Virus record (IMG/VR): IMGVR_UViG_3300009155_000169 | Location: 1-30,666 of that record | Reading direction: 5' to 3' (one strand) | DNA from: a virus | Length of the DNA stretch: 30,666 bases | Shown: positions 6,365 to 12,237 of the stretch, piece by piece | Layout of the letters: the number at the start of each line of letters is the position of its first letter | Position numbering within the stretch: the first letter of the stretch is position 1 | Made by a program: the position numbers and the translations under genes | Notes under the pieces: generated by a model | Told to the model about the DNA's origin: nothing | What the model saw: only the letters and a program-made list of their open reading frames with translations | Databases searched by the model: none

Positions 6365-7381
6365 ATGTCAGCGTGGGGTTCTGGCGCATGGGGTAATGGC
6401 GGCTGGGGCTTCACGGCTTTTTCAAGCACGGTTGGTGAGACTGCAACAGGCACAGATGCTGTATTAGGGGCTAATAGAGTAGGAGTTTCAGTCAGTGAGA
6501 CTGCCACAGGCTCAGATGCAATCAGTGCGTTGGCTACTTTTGGTAGTGCGGTATCGGAAACAGCGACAGGTACGGATGTAATAAGTTCTCTGCCAACGTA
6601 TGGAGTTTCTGTCAGCGAGACAGCTACGGGTACAGATGTAGTTAGTTCGTTGCTGACAATGAGTCCATCGGTTGTTGAGAGCGCAACAGGTACGGATGCG
6701 GTAGCGGCGGCAATCAGTGTTAATTCTTCGGTTAGTGAGACTGCCACGGGAACGGACGCTGTATCAAGTTTGGTACAGGTCAATGCAGCAGTCAGTGAAA
6801 CAGGTACGGGTACAGACGTTGTTGTAGCAAAGGCAGGGTTTGGATCGGCGGTTAGTGAGTCGGGTACAGGTAGCGATGTAGTAACAGCAGTACCGACATA
6901 CAAAGTGTCAGTCAGCGAAACTGCTACGGGGTCTGATGTAGATGTGGCGTTTGTCACCTTCTTGGGGCGGATCACAGAAACAGCGACAGGTACAGATGCG
7001 GTAACTTCGTCTTTTTCGTTCTCGGGCACTGTCAATGAGTCGGCTACCGGGACGGATGCGGTATCAAGTATTTTGTCTGTTGGAGCGACTGTCAGTGAGA
7101 CAGCCACTGGGTCTGATGCGGTTACAACAGCGGCAAGTTTTGGTGCATCGGTTGCAGAGACAGCAACGGGCACTGATGTAGATACGGCAGCAGCGGCGTT
7201 TATAGCATCTCTCAACGAGTTGGCAACCGGAACAGACGCAATAACGGGACGACCATTCTGGGAAGTAATAGATGACACGCAGAATGCAAACTGGCAGAAT
7301 ATTGGTAACACGCAAACAGCCAATTGGCAAGATATTGGCAACACGCAGACAGCAGCTTGGACTGATGTTGCAACGACTTAG
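6365..7381 (+). CDS. Virion protein of fourteen 20-residue repeats (338 aa)
   Basis: The protein has four parts. Residues 1-22 carry a Trp-Gly motif (MSAWGSGAWGNGGWG). Residues 23-302 are fourteen consecutive units of exactly 20 residues with consensus V-S-E-T-A-T-G-T-D-A/V-V-S-S then a variable end often finishing F-G-x-S. Two Asp residues follow, and then three 11-residue units close the protein (TQNANWQNIGN, TQTANWQDIGN, TQTAAWTDVAT). The regular period suggests a stack of beta hairpins or a fibrous rod. It lies between a structural gene and the tail fibre, so an extended tail appendage or fibre-linked decoration is likely. The synonymous codons of the conserved core differ from unit to unit. 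Function unproven. Confidence 0.8.
   Translation: MSAWGSGAWGNGGWGFTAFSSTVGETATGTDAVLGANRVGVSVSETATGSDAISALATFGSAVSETATGTDVISSLPTYGVSVSETATGTDVVSSLLTMSPSVVESATGTDAVAAAISVNSSVSETATGTDAVSSLVQVNAAVSETGTGTDVVVAKAGFGSAVSESGTGSDVVTAVPTYKVSVSETATGSDVDVAFVTFLGRITETATGTDAVTSSFSFSGTVNESATGTDAVSSILSVGATVSETATGSDAVTTAASFGASVAETATGTDVDTAAAAFIASLNELATGTDAITGRPFWEVIDDTQNANWQNIGNTQTANWQDIGNTQTAAWTDVATT
6431..7270 (+). repeat. Fourteen 60-nt coding repeats
   Basis: Each unit encodes 20 residues; the conserved core E-T/S-A/G-T-G-T/S-D keeps its place in all fourteen. At DNA level the units are clearly diverged: Thr, Ala, Gly and Val codons change freely, so identity is higher at protein level than at nucleotide level. 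Confidence 0.9.
7277..7375 (+). repeat. Three 33-nt coding repeats (TQxAxW)
   Basis: Three adjacent units of 11 codons encode T-Q-N/T-A-N/A-W-Q/T-N/D-I/V at the C-terminus of the repeat protein. Confidence 0.85.
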
Positions 7382-7391
7382 GAGTATTTAA

Positions 7392-9791
7392 ATGGCAGCA
7401 ACGACGACTCTTTTGGGCTTAGTCACCCCCACACAGGGGACGCTCACTGGTACGTGGGGCGATACCGTCAACTACGGCGTCAGTGACTATCTTGACATTG
7501 CCATTGCTGGCACATTATCTTTTGCGGGTGATGGCGCTATTACATTGGCTAACACCACGGGTAGTTCGTCAGGAAATTCCATAGGCGCTACCACGGCGCA
7601 GTATGCGATCATCAAGGTTACAGGCACACTGACAACCGCCAAAATAATCACAGGCCCAAGCTACAGCAAAACGTATTTCGTAGTCAACGCCGCCACAGGC
7701 AGCACAGTGACGTTCAAAGCATCTGGTCAGACCGGCGTATCTATCGCTGTAGGCGAGACAGCACTTGTTTACTACAACGGCACAGACTACGTAAAGGTTG
7801 TCGGTACGGCTACGGCTGGCGCGGCGGGTGGCTCGACCACTCAGGTGCAGTACAACAATGCTGGCGTACTGGCAGGGATTACAGGCGCTACAACCAACGG
7901 CACAACACTGACCCTTGTTGCTCCCATTCTGGGAAGCCCATTCAGCGTGGGAACCATGCCAGCCTTTACGCTTGGCGGCACAGTCTCAGGCGGCGGCAAT
8001 CAAATTAACAACGTAGTTATTGGCACAACGACTCCGCTGGCGGGTGCGTTTACTACGCTGAGTGCAACGGGCACACTAAGCGGCGGCACAAGCGGCACAG
8101 CGTACAGCTTCTCAGGCAGTGCGCCAGCGACCAGCTTGACGCTGGATAGCAGCGGTAACTTGGGTGTTGGGACGAGTTCGCCTTCTAGTTTTGATCCTTT
8201 TGCAAATAATCTAGTTGTAGGAACTGGTTCTGGCTCAGAAGGAATTACTATTTACGCAGGTAGTGCCAACTCCAGTACCCTTAGTTTTGCTGACGGCACT
8301 GGCCCAGCAGCATATCAAGGCTATATTCAATACAGCCATGCAACTGATGCGTTAGGTTTTTATGTAAATTATTCAGGCAGTCCTAGCGCCCGAATGACAA
8401 TTGATTCCAGCGGTAACTTGGGCTTGGGGGTTGCTCCGAGTGCTTGGAGTAGCGCAAGCAGACCCGCATTGCAATTAACAAATGGTGCGGCTTTGTTTAG
8501 TCGTAGTGCGGCTACCGCTTTAAGCCAAAACCTTTTTTACAATAGCAGTGATGCTAGTGCATATATTGCAAATGGTTACGCTACTTTGTATTATCAAACT
8601 AGCGGCCAACATCAATGGTATACAGCACCAAGTAACTCATCTGGTGCAGGAGCAACACCTATTTCCTTCACCCAAGCAATGACGCTGGATGCAAGCGGTA
8701 ACTTGGGTATTGGGACAAGTTCGTTTTCTGCAAGATTTAATGCAAACTTAGATAACGCAACTGCTTATGCCAACACTGCTCCAAACGTAGCAAACTGCAC
8801 GGCGGCATTTACAAATGGGTCTGCTCACACTGCTGGCGGCACATTTGTGGGTTATCAACTAAACATAAGCGGCAACTCACAAAACCGAATTGGCTACTTT
8901 GGTGCAATCAGCGAATCCACAAGCAACCAAGGTTTGGCCCTTGTTTTTGGAACCAACACGACTGCTGGCGACAGAAGCGAAAAGATGCGCCTCGACTCCA
9001 GCGGTAACTTGGGTATTGGGACGACAACTATTACCAGTGGTGCTGGGTGGACTCCAAGACTTGTTTTGGCTGATGCTACTTCTCCTGCACTGATTGTTAG
9101 AGGGCCTAATTCTCAAGAGGGTTCTGTTGGCGTAATTAATGGAATGTTTATTGATAGTTTAGGGAATACAACTGGAACAAACAATAATATTATTTTTAGA
9201 AATACCTCCACAAACTCCAGTTTTACAGCAATAGAACGGATGCGCATCGACTCCAGCGGTAACTTGCTGGTGGGGACTACGGATGCGTCTGGAACTGCTG
9301 GTATTGGTTTCAAATTTCTTCCGTCTGCAACATATTCAAGAACAAGCCAAGTAGGTTCTACTACTTCAAATTCTGACACAACTCACGAGGTTTATTCAAC
9401 TGGTGCATCCGCTTATCGTTTCTATGTTGGATATGGCGGTACTGTCTTTGCCACTTCAATTGTAATTACTGCAATTTCTGACGAGCGCCTTAAAGAAAAT
9501 GTGCGTGACATTGATACGGGCCTTTCTTCAATCATGGCCCTTAAACCAAGGCGTTTTGATTGGAAAGAAGGCAAAGGCCAAGACAAGAAAGATGTTGCTG
9601 GTTTTATTGCTCAAGAGTTTGAAGATGTGTTTCCTGAGTGTGTCAACACATCAAAAGCTGGTGCAGATGGTATTGAGTACAAAAACATCAACCACGAAAC
9701 ATTGATTCCCACTCTTGTCAAAGCCATCCAAGAACAACAAGCCCTCATCACTCAACTCACCGCCCGTATCACTGCACTGGAGACAGCATGA
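7392..9791 (+). CDS. Tail fibre/spike with S74 intramolecular chaperone (799 aa)
   Basis: A TAGGAG ribosome site precedes the ATG. The N-terminus ('LVTPTQGTLTGTWGDTVNYG', then a beta domain with 'GETALVYYNGTDYVKVVG') is a typical phage fibre attachment region. The middle carries five 'DxSGNLGxG' modules, separating variable receptor-facing segments. From residue 695, I-S-D-E-R-L-K-E-N-V starts the Peptidase_S74 / endosialidase chaperone domain (about 104 residues), with 'FDWKEG', 'VAGFIAQEFEDVFPECV' and a final coiled coil. In this family the chaperone folds a trimer and then cuts itself off before the Ser; here that residue is Ser696 with Lys in RLKEN. The product is the best candidate for the receptor-binding protein. 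It has no clear enzymatic active site otherwise. Confidence 0.88.
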   Translation: MAATTTLLGLVTPTQGTLTGTWGDTVNYGVSDYLDIAIAGTLSFAGDGAITLANTTGSSSGNSIGATTAQYAIIKVTGTLTTAKIITGPSYSKTYFVVNAATGSTVTFKASGQTGVSIAVGETALVYYNGTDYVKVVGTATAGAAGGSTTQVQYNNAGVLAGITGATTNGTTLTLVAPILGSPFSVGTMPAFTLGGTVSGGGNQINNVVIGTTTPLAGAFTTLSATGTLSGGTSGTAYSFSGSAPATSLTLDSSGNLGVGTSSPSSFDPFANNLVVGTGSGSEGITIYAGSANSSTLSFADGTGPAAYQGYIQYSHATDALGFYVNYSGSPSARMTIDSSGNLGLGVAPSAWSSASRPALQLTNGAALFSRSAATALSQNLFYNSSDASAYIANGYATLYYQTSGQHQWYTAPSNSSGAGATPISFTQAMTLDASGNLGIGTSSFSARFNANLDNATAYANTAPNVANCTAAFTNGSAHTAGGTFVGYQLNISGNSQNRIGYFGAISESTSNQGLALVFGTNTTAGDRSEKMRLDSSGNLGIGTTTITSGAGWTPRLVLADATSPALIVRGPNSQEGSVGVINGMFIDSLGNTTGTNNNIIFRNTSTNSSFTAIERMRIDSSGNLLVGTTDASGTAGIGFKFLPSATYSRTSQVGSTTSNSDTTHEVYSTGASAYRFYVGYGGTVFATSIVITAISDERLKENVRDIDTGLSSIMALKPRRFDWKEGKGQDKKDVAGFIAQEFEDVFPECVNTSKAGADGIEYKNINHETLIPTLVKAIQEQQALITQLTARITALETA
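8151..9266 (+). repeat. Five dispersed copies of AGCGGTAACTTG inside the tail fibre gene
   Basis: The identical 12-mer starts at 8151, 8409, 8694, 9000 and 9255, spaced by 258, 285, 306 and 255 bases, always in frame. It encodes the SGNL part of the D-x-S-G-N-L-G/L-x-G modules. Flanking bases (GGGTATTGGGAC and similar) are also largely conserved, whereas the segments in between are unrelated to each other. Confidence 0.9.
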
Positions 9792-10087
9792 ACATCACTT
9801 GGATAATCACTCAAACCAATTACGAAACCGCCAACGGTTTCATCACCACCGCCCACTGGACTGCCACAGCAGTAGACGAGGGTTACACCGCCTCCATCTG
9901 GTCAACCTGCTCATGGCAACCGGGTACGCCCACCATCCCCTACGCCAGCGTCACGATGCAAGAAGTCTTGGATTGGTGCTACGCATCAGGCGTGGACAAG
10001 GACGCGACAGAAGCAGCACTGGCCCAGCAGATTGAACTGCAAAAGAACCCCGTAACCGCCACTGGCACACCTTGGTCAACAACATGA
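9788..10087 (+). CDS. Small protein following the tail fibre (99 aa)
   Basis: ATGA overlap with the fibre gene. The product begins MNITWIITQTNYET and has 'GFITTAHWTATAVDEGYTAS', a Trp-rich middle and 'YASVTMQEVLDWCYASGVDK', ending in 'GTPWSTT'. The pattern (a beta start with HW, a helix starting at 'TMQEVLDWC', and a C-terminal x-PW) matches a small family that I have seen next to phage fibre genes; DUF7936 is a possible name but is recalled, not checked. The position suggests a fibre-associated or assembly factor. No catalytic motif. Confidence 0.7.
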   Translation: MNITWIITQTNYETANGFITTAHWTATAVDEGYTASIWSTCSWQPGTPTIPYASVTMQEVLDWCYASGVDKDATEAALAQQIELQKNPVTATGTPWSTT

Positions 10088-10281
10088 GCATAGTTGCCAT
10101 GCCAGCAGACCCCCGGCGCAGGTTTATGGCTGTGACAAACAAAGCCAATGCCGAACTTGCTGGAGAACTGGCAACCAGAGTATCCGAGTTGATACATGAA
10201 TACGATGACCGTATACCGCTGGCTTTGGCTGTTGGTGTGCTGCGTATTGTAGAAAGCGAACTAATGAAAGAATCAGCATGA
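10084..10281 (+). CDS. Small helical protein (65 aa), function unknown
   Basis: I use the ATG at 10084, which overlaps the previous stop as ATGA; the ATG-like GTG/ATG further up (10072) would overlap by 16 bases. The product (MSIVAMPADPRRRFMAVTNK, then 'ELATRVSELIHEYDDRIPLA' and 'GVLRIVESELMKESA') is short, helical and mixed in charge. No recognised domain. It is one of a run of tiny, tightly overlapping genes between the fibre and lysis genes. Confidence 0.65.
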   Translation: MSIVAMPADPRRRFMAVTNKANAELAGELATRVSELIHEYDDRIPLALAVGVLRIVESELMKESA

Positions 10282-10433
10282 CCCTCGACCTCGACGTAAA
10301 CGAAATCAACTTTGTCCTCCAGACGCTGGGGCAGTTGCCATCAAGCAGCGGATGCTGGCCTCTGATTCTCAAAATCAAAGAGCAGGCCGAGGCGCAAGTA
10401 CCGAAGCCCAGTGAAGGAACCCCTCATGTTTGA
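10278..10433 (+). CDS. Small conserved-type phage protein (51 aa)
   Basis: Translated by hand: starts MTLDLDVNEINFVLQTLGQL and ends VPKPSEGTPHV, stop TGA at 10431-10433. 'LDVNEINFVLQTLGQLP' followed by a basic/acidic helix ('LILKIKEQAEAQV') is a familiar small phage protein architecture, probably a coiled two-helix unit. It overlaps the previous gene by ATGA and the next by eight bases (ATGTTTGA). The gene is too short to appear in a 60-residue screen, but codon use and the coupled start support it. Function unknown. Confidence 0.7.
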   Translation: MTLDLDVNEINFVLQTLGQLPSSSGCWPLILKIKEQAEAQVPKPSEGTPHV

Positions 10434-10611
10434 AATTGATGGAAAAACAGTTGATTTCACTAACCCCGCATCTTGGGGCGACAGTATCCAAATTAGACCG
10501 GGCGGGTCAATCACGGCTGTGCAGGATGGAATCAAAACGGTAGTAACGCAGGAGCAACCATGTCCGACATCCACACCTACCCACTCAACGACCTCCGAGA
10601 ACACGAAATGA
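10426..10611 (+). CDS. Small acidic/polar protein (61 aa)
   Basis: Starts MFEIDGKTVDFTNPASWGDS after AAGGA (10414-10418) and runs to a Thr/Ser-rich end (TSTPTHSTTSENTK). The first 40 residues look like a compact beta unit; the last 20 are low-complexity and share DNA with the next gene in another frame. No recognised family. It may be a small virion or assembly protein. Confidence 0.55.
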   Translation: MFEIDGKTVDFTNPASWGDSIQIRPGGSITAVQDGIKTVVTQEQPCPTSTPTHSTTSENTK

Positions 10612-10721
10612 ATCGGGCTTGCTGGTGTCACCCAACACCAGACGAGGAGTTTGATGAGTTGGTTTTGCACCATGCAATGGACGAGCGCGAGAGTTACGAA
10701 CAAGGCAGGAAACTGCAATGA
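10560..10721 (+). CDS. Small conserved-type protein with HTYPLNDLREHEM start (53 aa)
   Basis: Hand translation gives MSDIHTYPLNDLREHEM, then 'NRACWCHPTPDEEFDELVLH' and 'DERESYEQGRKLQ', stop TGA at 10719-10721. The pattern 'HTYPLNDLREHE' with a Cys-Trp-Cys unit and 'HHAMDERESYEQGRKL' is a small phage protein type I recognise by sight; no function is established that I know. CxC plus His could hold a metal. The start is preceded by AGGAG (10550-10554). It overlaps the preceding gene by 52 bases in another frame. Confidence 0.75.
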   Translation: MSDIHTYPLNDLREHEMNRACWCHPTPDEEFDELVLHHAMDERESYEQGRKLQ

Positions 10722-10730
10722 AAGCCAAAG

Positions 10731-10895
10731 ATGAACCTTGAAGCACAATTCACAAGCCATGAAGCGGTCTGCGCCGAACGATACGCGCAGATAAATGCAA
10801 GGCTAAAACGACTAGAAGGCGTGATTATGAAGACCGCCGGGGTGCTTATCTTCAGTATGTCAGCTATCGTTTATGCGTCACTCACATTCCGTTGA
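10731..10895 (+). CDS. Small membrane protein of lysis region (54 aa)
   Basis: Hand translation: MNLEAQFTSHEAVCAERYAQ, then 'INARLKRLEGVIMK', then a hydrophobic segment at about residues 32-52 (TAGVLIFSMSAIVYASL) and a short basic end. This is a soluble charged head with one C-terminal membrane helix, similar in layout to hemolysin XhlA-type lysis accessory proteins. It opens the lysis cassette. A role as holin partner or regulator is inferred from layout and position. Confidence 0.6.
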   Translation: MNLEAQFTSHEAVCAERYAQINARLKRLEGVIMKTAGVLIFSMSAIVYASLTFR

Positions 10896-10897
10896 TC

Positions 10898-11050
10898 ATG
10901 GAGTTTTTCGAAGCACTGGCAAAAGGTTGGCCGATGCTGTTGGCGCTGATAACGCTCATCATCGTGCTGGCGAAGATGGATATAAAAATTGCCGTGTTGG
11001 AAGAAAAAGTTAAATCGTTGTTTGAGATATTCAATCGCAAAGACAAATGA
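10898..11050 (+). CDS. Small single-helix membrane protein (50 aa)
   Basis: Hand translation: MEFFEALAKGWPMLLALITL, then 'IIVLAKMDIKIAVLEEKV' and 'FEIFNRKDK'. There is one strong membrane helix (residues about 10-27) followed by an amphipathic charged coil. The ATG lies two bases after the previous stop; the TGA overlaps the next ATG. A pinholin-type, antiholin or lysis accessory role fits the size and place, but no catalytic residue supports any of these. Confidence 0.65.
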   Translation: MEFFEALAKGWPMLLALITLIIVLAKMDIKIAVLEEKVKSLFEIFNRKDK

Positions 11051-11271
11051 AAGCCAAGCTCACCTTCTTCGTTACGCTCATGGTCAGCATGACCTTGTGT
11101 ATCGTTGTTCTGTCGATGTCCGGTGTCATGTTGCTTGGACTGTTTGACGAGAAGGTGGACAACAACAAGATTTTTGAGTTGGTTGGCCCTGCGTTTCAAA
11201 CCATCGTCGGTGGCTTCATTGGCCTACTTGCTGGCGTCAAACTGTCCCATGAGGAAGAAAAGAAATGCTGA
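11047..11271 (+). CDS. Putative holin, two membrane helices (74 aa)
   Basis: Begins MKAKLTFFVTLMVSMTLC with a long membrane segment (residues 6-31), an acidic loop ('LFDEKVDNNKIFELVGPAF'), a second segment about 46-66 (TIVGGFIGLLAGVKL) and a charged tail SHEEEKKC. Two helices, small size, charged C-terminus and position ahead of the endolysin match class II holins. Holins have little sequence identity, so the call rests on topology and context. The ATG overlaps the upstream stop (ATGA), and the stop overlaps the next ATG (ATGCTGA). Confidence 0.7.
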   Translation: MKAKLTFFVTLMVSMTLCIVVLSMSGVMLLGLFDEKVDNNKIFELVGPAFQTIVGGFIGLLAGVKLSHEEEKKC

Positions 11272-11756
11272 CCCTACTCTCAACCCTAATCTCCTTCCTC
11301 GCTGGTGGCCTGCCCAAGCTGCTTGGTTTCTTTCAAGATCGTTCGGACAAAAAACATGAGATGGCAATGGCTCAACTCCAGATCGAGCGTGAGCTTGAGC
11401 TACGCAAGGCAGGCTTTGAAGCCGCGCAACGGGTGGAGGAGATCAAAGTTGAGGGTCAGGCCATTGAAGCAGAGGCATCAGAACGGGCTGCACTCTACGC
11501 TCACGACATTGCCATAGGACAGGGTGCATCACAGTGGATGGTCAACCTGCGATCCGGTGTGCGCCCGATACTGACCTATGGGTTCTTCGGGCTGTTTGCC
11601 TTCGTGGAGATCGGCGGGTTTATTTATGCGTGGCAGCGGGACATTGCCTTTGATGTGCTGATTGCCAAGCTCTGGGACGCCGACACCCAGATCATTTTTG
11701 CGTCAATCATCAGCTTTCACTTTGGTGGACGGGCATTTAAAGGTGGCAAAGATTGA
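11265..11756 (+). CDS. Membrane protein with coiled coil, 3TM-holin-like (163 aa)
   Basis: Residues 2-23 are hydrophobic ('LTLLSTLISFLAGGLPKLLG'), 25-80 form a charged coiled coil (ERELELRKAGFEAAQRVEEI), 101-123 form a membrane helix (PILTYGFFGLFAFVEIGGFI), and 137-155 a third hydrophobic part (LWDADTQIIFASIISFHFGG). The C-terminus is Gly/Lys-rich. The layout resembles the 3TM holin family described in gene transfer agents and phages, and it lies directly before the endolysin. It could also act like a spanin or as a holin partner. Its stop overlaps the endolysin start (TTGA). Confidence 0.7.
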   Translation: MLTLLSTLISFLAGGLPKLLGFFQDRSDKKHEMAMAQLQIERELELRKAGFEAAQRVEEIKVEGQAIEAEASERAALYAHDIAIGQGASQWMVNLRSGVRPILTYGFFGLFAFVEIGGFIYAWQRDIAFDVLIAKLWDADTQIIFASIISFHFGGRAFKGGKD

Positions 11757-12229
11757 AAGTCTCCGACCGCTGCAAGGAGATGATCAAGCACCATGAAGGC
11801 GTGCGGTACAAGCCGTACCGCTGCCCAGCAAAACTTTGGACTGTAGGAGTCGGACATGTTCTTTACCCCGCTCAAGGACGTTTACCACTGGATCAGAGAG
11901 ACGCTTACCCGTTGGAGCCGCATGACAACCGTACTTTTTCGAAAGACGAAGTAGATGGAACCCTTAGTTTTGATCTCCAGCGATTTGAAGTTGGGGTCGC
12001 CCGACTTTTTCCTATGGGTCTTACCACAGGTCAAAACGATGCTCTTGTCAGCTTTGCTTTTAATTTGGGTTTGGGGGGCGTACAGCGATCAACCCTCCGT
12101 CAGAAAGTTCTGCGGGGCGAGACGCAAGAAGCTGCCAACGAGTTCTTGAAGTTTACGAGGGGCGGGGGTAAAATCTTGCCGGGGTTGGTCAAGCGCCGCA
12201 ATGACGAACGTGCCCTGTTCCTGTCTTAG
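11753..12229 (+). CDS. T4-type lysozyme, GH24 endolysin (158 aa)
   Basis: This muramidase cleaves the glycan strands of peptidoglycan at lysis. Glu15 (HHEGVR), Cys24 and Thr30 (WTVGVGH) give the spacing E-x8-C-x5-T of the catalytic triad; most family members have Asp at the middle position, and Cys variants are known among endolysins. The C-terminal lobe has 'GQNDALVSFAFNLGLGG', 'RSTLRQKV', and 'LPGLVKRRNDERALFL', all typical. There is no signal peptide or anchor at the N-terminus, so it needs the upstream holin to reach the wall. The start is TTG, overlapping the previous stop as ATTGA; the family N-terminus begins right there, so no later start is preferable. Confidence 0.92.
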   Translation: MKVSDRCKEMIKHHEGVRYKPYRCPAKLWTVGVGHVLYPAQGRLPLDQRDAYPLEPHDNRTFSKDEVDGTLSFDLQRFEVGVARLFPMGLTTGQNDALVSFAFNLGLGGVQRSTLRQKVLRGETQEAANEFLKFTRGGGKILPGLVKRRNDERALFLS

Positions 12230-12237
12230 GATGAAAA

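Noticed and set aside
6431-7270. Regular 60-nt period considered as a CRISPR array
   Set aside because: The units are diverged at DNA level, translate in one frame to a conserved protein repeat, and have no spacer/repeat alternation.
6292-7344. Open reading frame of 350 codons on the minus strand opposite the repeat gene
   Set aside because: It arises from the repeated codon pattern; its product is a monotonous V-P-V-A-V-S-L-T string, there is no ribosome site, and the + strand frame has clear protein-level repeats.
11305-11517. Embedded frame considered as a possible Rz1-type spanin
   Set aside because: No lipoprotein box or Pro-rich body; the product is Arg/Ser-rich shadow sequence.
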